Below, in pieces: positions 48,315-61,162 of a stretch of DNA of 64,000 bases; the first letter of the stretch is position 1; every line of letters starts with the position of its first letter. The translations under genes were made by a program, and so were the position numbers. Below the pieces are notes generated by a model. The model saw only the letters and a list, made by a program, of their open reading frames with translations, had not been told where the DNA came from and did no database searches. Origin of the DNA: Ceraceosorus guamensis (taxonomy: Eukaryota > Basidiomycota > Exobasidiomycetes > Ceraceosorales > Ceraceosoraceae); the NCBI RefSeq assembly GCF_003144195.1, contig NW_020290008.1, positions 248,001 to 312,000 of the forward strand, in the 5' to 3' direction.

Positions 48315-51104
48315 ATGGTCATCTCTACTTTTCCCGAGCCTCCCAAGGTGTGAGCATCCGTGCACACGTGCGAAGCTTGCATTGTGCGCAAGCACTGCCA
48401 GCCCTGCGCGATTCTCGCTGATGCCTGCTTAGTTTTTGATCCATCTTCATTCCGCACACAGCTGGCCCCTCGATGTCCAGGCCGTGCCAGTGCCAGGTAC
48501 GGAGAAAGACGGGCACACTCCCATTTTCCGAAATGCCGCTGTTCCAGAGTTCACAACTCAGGTGAGGGTGGTGCGCGAACGCTGAGCATCCAATGGCACA
48601 GAGCTGCTGACTTTCGCGAATCTGACCGACCTCGCTCGCTGCTCAGGAATCCATGTATGATGTCTTCGCTGTGGGCAGGGATCGTGATCCTCAAGCCCCT
48701 TACCTCGGTATCCGTCCCTGGAATCCAGCCAAGAAGGACTTTGAGCGCAGATTCGAGTGGCTGACGTACGCCCAGGCGGAGGAGCTTCGCACTGCCGTTG
48801 GAAGCGCTCTCGGAAAGCTCGCCAAGGAGGGTCAGCTTGGACAGGGCGTACCCGACAAGCAGTGGACTTGCGGCGCTTGGATGCAGAATAGGCCTGGTGA
48901 GTGGGAAAGGGGAGCAGCAGCAGCAGCGACCGCTTTCGCTTTCGCTCGAACGCTTTTGCCCGCTCACTTACTTCCCTTTGGGCTGCGCCTTTGGATCGAT
49001 GCAGAGTTCCAGATCTTGGAACACGCTGCTGCCGCCTACTCTCGCAGGACGGTATCCCTCTACGATTCTTACGATACAGAGACTGCGGTCTACGTCCTCG
49101 CACACTCTGAGGCTCGAGTAAGTTTACGCTTCCCCTATTTTCTTTGCACGCCCCGAGGCCTAATCTTGCTGACGTTTGGCTCGAATGACACTAGTGTGTC
49201 TTCACGACCACCTCACATGTCCCCACGCTCCTCGCTAGCGCGAGCGAGATACCCTTGGTCAAGCTCATTGTTACCCTCGACACTCCTGCGCCAGCTGCAA
49301 GCGCTCCTGGAGAGCTAGGTCGTGACCAACTGCTGGCCAAGTGGGCGGCTAGCAAAGGCGTCAACCTCACGAGCTGGGACAAGATTGTGGAGCTTGGAAA
49401 GGCAAACCTGGTGGCTCACACCCCTCCTCAGAGCAACGAGGAGCAAATCAGCTTCTGCTACACGAGCGGAACCACTGTGAGTCGGCTGTTGCCCTGATGT
49501 TGTATGGTCCGCTTTTTTTTCGCTGCAGGCTGAGCTATATGCCTTGATGATGATGATGCCTACAGGGCAAGCCCAAAGCTGCGATCGTGCTGCACAAGCA
49601 ACTTGCGTACGCAGGTGCTGCTACTTCGCTCTACTGGTCAAAGCCTCAAAAGATGATCTCCTACCTGCCTTTGGCTCACATCTACGAGAGAATCCTTGAG
49701 GCACTCGTCACGCGCAATGGAGGAAGTATCGGATACTTCTCTGGCGATGTGCTACGCCTCACGGAAGATGCTCAGGTCCTCCAGCCTTCGTTCTTTCCTG
49801 GTGTGCCTCGCGTCTTCAACCGCATCGCCGCTCAAATCCAAGCACAAGCAGATGGCGGAGGTCTCAAAGGTGGGTGGAAGCGCAGCGCAGGACGACTCTG
49901 CGATGTGTGGCGGTCTCAGCTAAGACTTGCTGCGCTTCGCACCCGCAGGCAAACTCTTGACAGCTGCTTTGAACGCAAAGATTGCTCGACACGACCAGAC
50001 GGGTGACGTGACTCATGCCTTCTACGACCGGATCGTCTTCCGCAAGGTGCGCGCCGTGTTGGGTGGCAAGGTCGAGCAGCTCGTCTCTGGATCGGCGCCC
50101 ATTCGTCCAGATGTACTCAAGGTGCTTCGTGTGGCCTTGAGTGCAGACTTCCGCGAGGGTTACGGACAGACGGAGAATGCGGGGTCTTGCTTGCTCATGC
50201 ACCCCGGAGACAAGGATCTGGGTACTTGCGGCCCACCCGTTCCTGGCCATGAAGTCCGCTTGCGCGACTGCCCCGAGTTGGGCTACACGACCAAGGACAA
50301 GCCGTTCGCTCGCGGCGAGATCCTGTCCCGCGGTCAGTCCGTCTTCCCAGGATACTTTAAGGACGACAAGAAGTCAAAAGAGACGCTGGACGAAGAGGGC
50401 TGGATGTACACTGGTGATGTGGGATTGATCGACGACAAGGGCAGAGTCAAGATCATTGATCGAGTCAAGAACTTGATCAAGCTGGCTCAGGGAGAGTACG
50501 TCGCTATTGAGCACGTCGAGGGCATCTTTAGCTCCTCGAAGCTTGCTGCTCAATTGTGGCTCTACGGAGATTCGACTGAGGGTGAGCGATGTTGAGACGA
50601 GGGACCAGGCACGCTGTCGAGCACGGTAGCGCTGACGCTGAGGCGGGTTTCCATATTCTGCACACCAGCACACCTGGTTGCGATTGCTGTGCCAGACCCT
50701 GAAGCGTTTGCTCCCTTCGCGTCCAAGATTACCGGAAAGCAGCTCTCTGCAGCCGACTTGCAAGGTCTGGAGCAAGCGTGCCAAGACCCGAAGGTCGTCG
50801 CCTCCTTCCTCAACGACCTGGTCACTGTGGGCAGGCGAAACAAGGTCAAGGGCTTCGAATTCCCGCGCGCTTTGAAGCTGCGCATGACCCCTTTCAGCAT
50901 CGAGGAGGGCACACTGAGTGAGTGGTCTGGAGATCACGCTAGGAGCTGCATTTTTCGCTCGCTTGCTGACCAACTCGCTTTCGCCACGAACACCTAGCCC
51001 CTACGTTCAAGCTCAAGCGACCAGAGGCTAGAAAGATCTTGGAGGCTGACATCAAGGCTCTGTACTCCAAGCCGCCTGCGGACATTAGCGCTTCTAAGCT
51101 CTAG
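48315..51104 (+). CDS. Long-chain fatty acyl-CoA synthetase with peroxisomal signal
   Basis: Nine exons: 48315-48349, 48462-48561, 48647-48896, 49005-49117, 49195-49476, 49566-49869, 49949-50581, 50669-50917 and 50998-51104, giving 690 aa. An ANL-superfamily ligase that activates fatty acids with ATP and CoA. Key motifs are the AMP-binding loop YTSGTTGKPKAA (split by intron 5), SYLPLAHIYERI, VSGSAPI, GYGQTENAGS (A5), GWMYTGDVG (A7) and IIDRVKNLIKLAQGEYVAIEHVE (A8, with the fatty-acid signature). The C-terminus ISASKL ends in the canonical peroxisomal SKL, and with its length suggests a Faa2-like enzyme feeding beta-oxidation. The 35-nt first exon (MVISTFPEPPK) joins at GT|GTGAGC, which gives VWPLDVQAVPVPG. 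Confidence 0.94.
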
Positions 51105-51748
51105 GGGCCACGGTCACCTCCAAACGTCTCTTTGTCTAGTGTTATTGTCAAGTGCCGACGACGGCGTCCGAGTAAATGTGAAGCGTGTGTCTGGTCATCG
51201 TGAGGTCGAGGCTTGATGCTGTGTTATCAGAGCGCGAAGGGTGAAAATACTGCGGGATGGGCCCTGACGGCTGCTTGTGACCTTGCCCGGGAGCTTTATT
51301 TCAGCGCCAAGGCTTGCGGGTGTCCTCTACCACGAACGCCATCAGCGCTCGATGTTGAATGATGATTTGTGACGGTCAAAATGGAACGAGCAATGTGCTG
51401 GGGCACATGAACCGCGCGCACCTCAAATAGGCAGCATGCGGATGCACGCGCAGTCACGACTTTCTTCCGCGCGGGAAGCGCGAAAAGTCGTTCCGTGACA
51501 CGCATGCATGCAGATTCACGATTCGGCATCATCCTTTGTTTGCGAACACGACGTCCTGGATGGCTTTCGTGGGCGCTTTCATGTTCGCATGCTTTGCCTC
51601 ACCCCTTGATCAGCTTTTCAGGATTCACACCCACGGTCCACACAAGAAGCACGGATACAGCGCTTGACATACAGAGCCCCAAAAATTTGTGGGGACGTAG
51701 CAGCCGGCCGGGGTTTTCTTGCAAACTTTTTGGCATTTCGTTTGCGCA
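51105..51748. other. Intergenic, acyl-CoA synthetase 3' region and NXT1 promoter
   Basis: A 644-bp gap between two genes on the same strand. No gene or clear element seen. Confidence 0.5.
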
Positions 51749-53165
51749 ATGGCGGGACCTACCGTCATGCAGGCAGCGCAGGGACAACATGGAGCTGCTG
51801 CTGCCAGCAACGATGCGCAGAGCGAACAAAGGAGCCTGATAGAGTTTGCTGCCAAGGCTGCAGAGACTTTTGCGTCTGCTTATTACGCCGCTACAGACTC
51901 TCCACAGAGGCTAGGTGTGAGTTTTAGGCCCGACAAAGTTTGGAGGACTTGCTCCCTCTTCGCGAAAATCGAAAGCCGCTCACAGGATTTGCTCCGGATT
52001 TGCCCCCCCCCCCCCCTCCCTCCTCTTCTTCCTTTGCACCCCACTTTGCGATCGACTTGCCTTGAACAGCTCATTCCTACTTTGTACTTGCCAAACTCGA
52101 CGATTGTGTGGAATGGAACGCCCGTCAGTGGGAAGGACGAGTTGGTGCAGCTCTTGGCTGCCATGCCGGGGTCAAAGCACGAGTTGCAGGCTTTTGACGC
52201 GCACCCAGTTGGAGGAGGCACGGAGAATGGTGAGTAGGTGCAAGTTCGTTGGGCTCTCCAGCAGAGCCAGGCGCCGCTCTGACGGCTTTACCCGTCAGCT
52301 CCACGCTTGAGCTGAGCAAAGTGTGCTGCGTGTTAAAAGTCTGGGCACGTTTTGGAGGGCACAGCAAAGAGAGGGGGGAGAGAGGAGGAGAGGGGGGGGG
52401 GGGAGCATACATCCTCACGCATCAATGGTAACCCCAAGCAGCCTTTCGGAGGTATCGCCGAAGATCGTCCTCTTTGCTTTGGCATTCTGATTCACCAGAG
52501 CAGAGGGGCAATTTGTGCGTGCTCGTGGCGCATGAGCATGTCTGGCGTAGCTCAGCTACTCGGCAGCATGCTCGCGGCGCAGATCAAGAGCTGATCAGAA
52601 CACGCTCGAGCGGTCGGCTTTCCCTAGACGCTGCTCGTTGTGCGTCTGGTGGGCGAGAGGCTGTGGAGGCGGGCGGGGGTCGCCTGTGGGCCGGTTTGAC
52701 TCCCAGCACACTTCTCAAAGAGCTTCATTCAAGGGTTCATGACCGTAAAGATCAATTGGTCATCAGAGTAGTCTCGAAGCATACATTCTCGCGTCCTCAA
52801 AATCCCCGACACACGCTGACCATTGAATGCATCCAATGTTTCACCATCGATGCACCGGTACAGGCGTTCGTCGGGCACCCTCAGTGATGATCACAGTGAC
52901 GGGCGTAGTGACGCATCACATTCCAGGATCAGCGTCTACCATGGCTCCCACAAACGCGCCCAAATCTGCGGGAGGATCGAGCATCAAAGACTTACCCTTG
53001 GAAGCCTTGCCGAGAACTTTCCATCAAAGCTTCCTCTTGACACCTCAACCCACACATGGCACCAACGCACCTGTCCCGGACGGAGGAGTCAATTGTGCGA
53101 CAGGTGACGGAGTTTGGGCTGCTAGACTTTTCGTACAGGCGGACAACTTCAGATTCATTGGCTGA
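51749..53165 (+). CDS. NXT1: mRNA-export cofactor NXT1/p15, NTF2-like domain
   Basis: Exons 51749-51916, 52070-52229 and 52864-53165 give 209 aa (human NXT1 is 140). It partners the large export receptor Mex67/NXF1 at the pore. The match runs AAKAAETFASAYYAATDSPQRL, LYLPNSTIVWNGTPVSGKDELVQLLAAMPGSKHELQAFDAHPV, then VMITVTGVVTH, LPRTFHQSFLLTPQP and a final LFVQADNFRFIG. These are the standard strands and helices of p15. The protein is longer because of an Ala/Gln-rich N-terminus and a loop before the last strand. Intron 1 (153 nt) contains a run of 14 C. Intron 2 is 633 nt, by far the longest here, and contains a run of 12 G. Exon 3 could begin at another acceptor, but the chosen CGGTACAG keeps the family alignment in frame. 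Confidence 0.88.
52003..52016. repeat. Poly-C run in NXT1 intron 1
   Basis: Fourteen consecutive C bases in the pyrimidine-rich half of the intron, about 50 nt before the acceptor. Confidence 0.95.
52392..52403. repeat. Poly-G run in NXT1 intron 2
   Basis: Twelve consecutive G bases inside a GA-rich purine tract in the 633-nt intron. It is complementary to the poly-C run of intron 1 on the other side of exon 2. Confidence 0.95.
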
Positions 53166-55132
53166 AGACGGCGTCTATGACCTCGACAAGAAGCGCCTTT
53201 TAGAAAGTTCGCCGCAGTGTTTCACCACTCAACCACAGTAAACAGAGTGGAGCGTTCGCTATCGCTCCGCTCGTCACAGCCTGCACATGAAGCATCGAAG
53301 TGCCCTTTGCGAGCCGACCTTTCCGACCTGACTCGTTGGATTCCTCAATCCTCGCATCAAATACATCGTCCCCTGTTCTGCAACGGTCCTCGAGCTGAGG
53401 ATGTGCATCACTCGCGCACGTCCATATGACCGACACACGTCCAAATGACCGACACACTCATCAGGAGAAATTCCGCAGTCAAGCACAGCTGAACATTGCA
53501 AGCTGCCATCCCTTGCCCTCTTTCTCGCCAAGAATCCAAGCATACGCGCACAATCTGTCACAAGGTCCCTCCTCTATGGTCATCATCACGTCAGTCTTCC
53601 AAGGTCAAGAAGACTTGCAATATCAGTACACTCCGCATTCACCATGATACCCACACCTCCCGTTGTGCCCATCCCTGGACTAGCCCCCGCGCTTTCTTTC
53701 TGAGGCTGGGCTCGGCTCGATGCGATATGCGAGAGCACATTTACTCAAATGGAATTTTGAGCGAGGGCTTGACCTCCATAGCGCTGATGCGAGGTGTGTT
53801 TGAGGTGGTCTTGCAGACGAGTCGTGTGCGTGATCTGCAATCTGCGATCTGCGCTCAGAGTCACAGTGTGGTTGATCGAGCCGTCGGCAGTTACGAGCAA
53901 GAGGGGGAAAATGTCTCGCGGGCGCAGGCAGAGAGTGCACCGCCTCCGACGCACGCCTCGCTCGATCGAGATCGATGCGAGAAAATAGTTACGAGTCGTC
54001 GTGGATGGCCATGCGGCAGGGCAGGCACGCGGCAGCAGGCCTGTTCTCACCCCTCGAGGATCCGCTTGGGGGTCTGCATGATGAGGCCCAGGCTGATTGA
54101 TGGCTGTGCAGAGATCGATGCACGGGTGCAGCGGTTCAAGAGCTTCGCGAATGCAAGCGTACGACTACTTGGAACGCGTGAAGAGGCAAAGGTTATCGGG
54201 GAGTCTCTTGTTCATCTGACCCAGCTCTGATGAGGGCTTGAAACTTGGTTTGTGATGATGGCTGTGATGTTGTTGGTGATTGTGGATGCAGAGCACCAGT
54301 CAGGTGATGGGCGATGAGCAAGGTGATCGAGGCTCGAAGGGTGAGCGGTGCCGCCTGCGCAGACAGGCAGGCAGCCTGGCAGCCAGCTAGCCAGGTACTG
54401 GCCAGCACGCATCACAGACGCGTTCGCGCAAAGCGACGTTCGTAGACGCGCTACCCCCCAATCGTGGACCAAACTGCCTATGATTCCGCGCTCGACACTC
54501 GACATTCGCTACACAAGACGCACGACTGCTCAAGGCCCGAGAGGCCACGTCGCTGCTATAGTGTCAGAGAGGTCGTCATTGTATCGTAAGGATGTGATTT
54601 GCGGTTCTTTTGCGCGCGCGGGTGCGGGTTTCGCGTGTGCGGTCGCATGTATGCATGCTGTGTGCATGCATGCATGGCGGCAAGCTACCGCACGACCGCG
54701 CACACAGCAAGGCCATTCAATGACGCCTCAGCCTGGCGCAGCAGCTAGAAGAGCGTGCGGTAGGCACGACTGACTGCATGGTGGAGAGGGTAGCGCGGCG
54801 AGCGCATTCAGATTGACGCTCAAGATTAGGCTGCTCGCGCCATCTGCCATCTAGCCTCGCTGCTGTTAACCTTTGCAACTTTGAGCCATAGCCATCTCGA
54901 ATCACGAATGCGGATCTCGTCTGTCTTGTGCTTCACCACATCATCCGTACACATCGCGCTGTTCTTGCATTTCTTTCCTCTTGCGTCTTGACGAATCTGC
55001 TTTATCAAGACGACACGGGAGAAACGGCCCGTCACGCGAGCGATCTACACCGCCCATCCTCATCGGTGTCTTCATCTTCCGATCCGCTCTTCCTGATCCT
55101 CGGTCACATCTAGACTGTTCGCAACCATCACA
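53166..55132. other. Intergenic region between NXT1 and the CaM kinase
   Basis: About 2 kb. A 244-codon open frame exists on the plus strand but resembles nothing and has no splicing or motif support. A 19-bp direct repeat lies at 53417-53454, and CATGCA-rich palindromic sequence near 54648-54676. The last part should be the kinase promoter. Confidence 0.5.
53417..53454. repeat. Tandem 19-bp direct repeat
   Basis: Two head-to-tail units of CACGTCCAWATGACCGACA that differ at one base (T or A at position 9). Confidence 0.85.
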
Positions 55133-57019
<1,887 letters not shown>

Positions 57020-57462
57020 GGCCCGCTCGAGCTCTCTTCCACCTCCAATTTTTTTTTTTTCCCATCCCGCCTTCCACTGGGTCACTGAAAAGCCACGACC
57101 GAGTTTCGGACTGACCTCGGTTCCTTTACGATCCGCCCTCGAGTCATGCGATGCGATGCGATGCAATGCTATCCCCTTGACCCTCTTTACATGTCTCTCA
57201 CACGCTCAGCACTTCGCCTGCTGGGAAAGCGTTCGCAACGGATCAATCGGACTTTGCTTGGCAGTCGTGGAGAACGGCTCGATCGCATCGGCAGATCAAA
57301 ATCACCCAGATCGCACACGAATCGCAAGTCGGCAAGACGTACCGTACCGCGTGTCCATTGGGGGGGGGGTCCCGCCGCGCGGAAATTAAGCAAAGAAGGG
57401 GCGGACGAGGGGGAGGGGGGGGGAGGACGTATCAATGTTTCTCATGCTGCTTCCTTCATCCA
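57020..57462. other. Convergent spacer with G-rich tracts
   Basis: A 443-bp gap between the 3' ends of CMK1 (+) and the acyl-CoA ligase (-). It holds a T-run near 57050, a GATGC pentamer array near 57147-57165, and plus-strand G-runs at 57360-57369 and 57409-57423 that may form a quadruplex. No gene seen. Confidence 0.55.
57360..57423 (+). repeat. G-run cluster, possible G-quadruplex
   Basis: A run of about 10 G, then GGGG, GGGGG and GGGGGGGGG segments within 64 bases. They lie on the strand that is sense for CMK1 and antisense for the acyl-CoA ligase. Confidence 0.7.
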
Positions 57463-59799
57463 TCACAGCTTTGAGGAGGATGAAGCAGCAGCATCCGCTT
57501 CTTTTTGTGCTTGATCGCGCAAGATTCTCCTGAGAATCTTGCCTGAAGGGGATTTGGGTACAGCTTCTACGATGACTGCACCTCCTCTAAGCCTCTTGTG
57601 GTTCGCCACCTTGCCATTCACCCAGCTCACAATCTCCTCTGCAAATGCTTTGGCTTTTTCTTGTTCCTTCCACATAGACGCCTCTTTGGGCACCACGTAA
57701 GCTCGGGGAAATTCCGTAGCTTGAGCTTTGGAGTAGACGCCGATACAGGCCGCATCGGCCACTTGCGGATGCTGTAGCAGCAAACCTTCCAACTCTGCAG
57801 GAGCTACCTGGAAACCCTTGTACTTGATCAGCTCCTTGACCCTATCTACAATGTAGAAATGATTATCCTTCAGAATGGCAACATCTCCCGTATGGAAGAA
57901 GCCGTCCTTGTCGATGCAATCTGCCGTCGCTTCGGGCCTATTCAAATAGCCTGAAGAGGAGGAGGGGAAATTGCCGGGAAGGCGACAGCAAGCATTGTGA
58001 TTCAGCGATGTAGACGCGGAGTGCGTAGCGCAGACACGCGCGACGGCCTTGGGCGAGATGGGCACGTGGCACAAGCCTCACCTTTCATGATGGTTGGGCC
58101 TCTCAACCAGAGTTCGCCAGGCACGCCTTCTGTCCCTTGTTCGTGAGCCACATCTTTGCCCTCCTCCGTCACCAATCTAGCCTCTACACCAGCCAACAAG
58201 CGACCCGCGCTGCCCTTGTACTTGTGATAATCCTTTGTGGGTATCAGCGTTGCTGATGGCGATGTCTCCTGCGCGCCGTGCACATGGTTTGTGGGGGAGG
58301 TGAGGGGAAGGTGAGCGGGGCAATGATGAAAATTGGGTGCTAGAGGGGGGTTGCGAATGCTGGCTCATGGAGTCGACACGGCACAACTCACGGAGAGACC
58401 GTAGCCTTGTGATAGTTTGACTGATATCGATGACCAGCGGTCGCAGAAAAGGTGTGAGCATGGCAATCGAACAGCCTCGTGTGCGGATGACCGCTCATCA
58501 GACTTACTGTGCGGGCACCGTTTCTGCACCTCGTCTCCCAGCTCGGCGCTGAGAGGAGCTGCGCCGCAAAGGACCTTTGCCAGCGTGCTGATATCGTACT
58601 TTTCCACCACTGGCGATTTGGCGATGAGGACGAGCATGGGAGGTACGACGAAGCAGCACGTGACTTTGTACGTCTGGATAGCCTTCAAGAATTGCTCCAA
58701 TTCAAACTTTGGCTGAACCACTGTTCTGATGCCAGCGTAGAGGGCATGGTGAAGAAACTTTGATAGGCCGAAGATGTGAAACATGGGCAGCACGGCTAGG
58801 TGCGTATCGCGAGAGTTGAAGTCCTCCCCAACGCCAATATCGATGGCGATGGTGACGGATGTCATGTTGAGGCTGTGCGTGTATGCATGTCATCGCAAGG
58901 GCGACGACGGTCGATGGATGGATGGATGGATGGATGGATGGATGTGCGCGCGCGCGCGCGAGAGCGAAGGAGCAATTTATCAAGATATGGCGTCTGGATG
59001 AGTCGGAATCGATCGGAGAAATCACGAATGCGAGGCAAAGCTTGACGATGATGCGGTTCTATCCAGCGACGAGACTCCCCCCCACACCCCTTCCCCTCTT
59101 GGCGGGCTGCCACCCCACCGGACCATCTCCGCCATTTGCTCCCGCGTCTGGACAGACTCACTGGGTCAATTGTACGCCTTTGGGCATCCCGCTGGTTCCG
59201 GAGCTGTAAGCCACAAAGGCTTCGGTGTCCTTGGGATCTGCCACGTGATGCGTTTGCAGTTCCTGCTCGCCCATCAAGCTCCTCACATCCTTTTCGCCAT
59301 TCTCGCCCCTCGCCAGCTCATCCGTCTCATCCACCAACCACAGCGTTTGATGATCACCCCTCCTTTCGGGCACTTGAGCCAGCTGCAGACCTTCCCTGGC
59401 CACGTGAGCTACGGCGGGATGCGCAAAAACATACTTTACACCTGCATCTTTTACGGGATGAACAAATTCTTGACCGGAATAGATGGGGTTCAGAGGTACG
59501 ATGGTGATGCCGGCGCACAGCGCTGCCAGCACGACGATGGGATAAGTGGTGCTGTTGGGAGAGAAGAGGGCCACTCGATCACCTGCTTGAAGATACAAAA
59601 CGTTTTTGAATGCCCACGCTAGTCGACGGGAAGATTGGAAGAGATCAGCGCGCGTCAAGGTTTTGCCATCGCTGGCTCGCACAAAGGCTACGTTGGAGGA
59701 GGGAATATTGTAGGGATTGGTCAGGAGGAAATCGAAAATGTTGCCTGGACGACCCTGGGCGGATGGAGCGTCGCCGTAGATGGACTTGACTACCTGCAT
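57463..59799 (-). CDS. 4-coumarate:CoA-ligase-type acyl-CoA ligase with peroxisomal signal
   Basis: Exons in transcript order are 59799-59162, 58872-58508, 58420-58392, 58268-58082 and 57950-57463, giving 568 aa. An ANL ligase: YSSGTSGMPKGVQLT (P-loop, ending at intron 1), LAVLPMFHIFGLS, VLCGAAPLSAEL, QGYGLSETSPSATL (rebuilt across two introns, one exon only 29 nt), GELWLRGPTIMKGYLNRPEAT, DGFFHTGDVAI, IVDRVKELIKYKGFQVAPAELE and PKSPSGKILRRILRD with the catalytic Lys. The tail SSSSKL is a peroxisomal PTS1. Fungal 4CL-like enzymes activate medium-chain, branched or aromatic acids; the substrate cannot be told from sequence. The 289-nt first intron holds GGAT and GC repeats. Gene and family certain, substrate open. 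Confidence 0.93.
58912..58961. repeat. (GGAT)n followed by (GC)n microsatellite in an intron
   Basis: About eight GGAT units are directly followed by alternating GC, within intron 1 of the 4CL-type ligase. The array accounts for the intron's unusual length and lies about 40 nt upstream of its acceptor. Confidence 0.9.
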
Positions 59800-61162
59800 G
59801 ATGGTGCGCGGGCGCGTGTATGTGTGAAGCTTGGCGTGTCGAGCGCAGAGATGATCAACGTCCGTCGCAAAAGGGAAGGTGGAATGACGGGATCGGTGTA
59901 GTCACGAGTCTGACTGTATGCCAGTGGTGGTGGTGGTGGCGGTGGTGGCGGCGGCAGCAGCAGTAGCAGCAGGATGAAGCGCAACGTACATCGTTTACCC
60001 CGCTTGCTTCATCTCGCTCTTGGCCGATCGAGCGACATTGATAGCAGCAGCGCCTGCACGCATGGCATGGCATGGCATGCCGCATGCCTCAAATTTGGCA
60101 CATGACCGCCGGTCGCCTAGCTTCACCTGCTGCACCATGCACCCACCATGCACCCGCCCGACACCCCACCCACCCACTCTCTCCATCTGCCATGGACGCC
60201 CATCCCAGCTCCGGTACCGCCTGCTGCAAGGCATCGCATCGCATCAAGCATGGCATGCCATGCCAGCAGCCAGCGACCACGAGTCACGAGTCCTTATGCC
60301 CTGTCCAATTCCACTCAAACTCCTTGATTTATCTTTAATTGCCGCAAGCAAAGGACGGCGAATCGCACCTGCGCTCCTGCGCTCCTCATCACGACTTCGA
60401 AGCCATCCATCCATGCATGCAATGCATGCGGTGCTGTCCCTTCTTGGTCTTCGCCTCGATCCCTACGCAGGTCAGCTTGTACGCAGGTCAGCTTCATCAT
60501 CCGCCTGGCAGCAGCGGAAGCAGCAGCAGCGCCTTTCTCCACAATCCATCACGGGTAATGACTACACGGACGCAGCATCTACACATGCCGAAGAGGAACA
60601 GCTATAGTCGTGAGTCGTGAGTATGGCCAGCCATGCATGCAGCCCGCTCCCCATATTCAGCAGCGTGCGACCTGACATGACAGACAGCAGCTATATAATA
60701 GCATGAAGCAGCAGCAGCAGCAGCAGCAGCAGCATCGCAGCAGCCGCGCAACCTAAAACGCAGGACGGACTTCGATCGGCACTCGGCTCGCTTTGATTGC
60801 CGCGTCCAAAGCCACACACATCATGCAAGCGCGCGTTGTCGGAGGTGCATACTCAAGACTGTCTCAGCTAGCGCGTCCCACTGAAGTGACGTGAAAGAGT
60901 GTCACGTGTATGCCTCACCGCTCAACAATCAAGAATCGAGGATCAAATCCTGTCCTCCATGCGTGCATGCCTTTACGATCATTGGTGGTGAGGTGAGCTG
61001 CTCATTGCTCCTTTCTTTCCCACCACAGTCCGCGCAGCGCAGATCAGATCATCAACAGGGCTAATAATCCGAGCTGTGCCCATCACATTTCCACCTTTGC
61101 GTGCTCTCACTCTCAACAAGCATCCAATCCTTCAGCCTTTCGTGATCCATTCGACAATCACA
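59800..61162. other. Divergent intergenic region with CATGC-type repeats
   Basis: A 1363-bp gap between the acyl-CoA ligase (-) and TLS1 (+). It contains GGT/GGC triplet DNA near 59920-59960, GGCAT and GCATC pentamer arrays near 60060-60085 and 60228-60272, an (AGC)n tract at about 60707-60734, and AGTCACGAGT-type copies at 59899, 60275 and 60604. Both promoters should be here. No gene supported. Confidence 0.5.
60707..60734. repeat. (AGC)n microsatellite
   Basis: About nine uninterrupted AGC units upstream of TLS1. Noncoding. Confidence 0.9.

Noticed and set aside
53496-54230. 244-codon open frame downstream of NXT1
   Set aside because: No recognisable domain, basic/Ser-rich composition as expected by chance in G/C-rich DNA.
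54648-54676. CATGCATGCATG palindromes as a possible mobile-element end
   Set aside because: No paired terminal repeat, target duplication or transposase nearby; simple-sequence DNA is enough to explain it.
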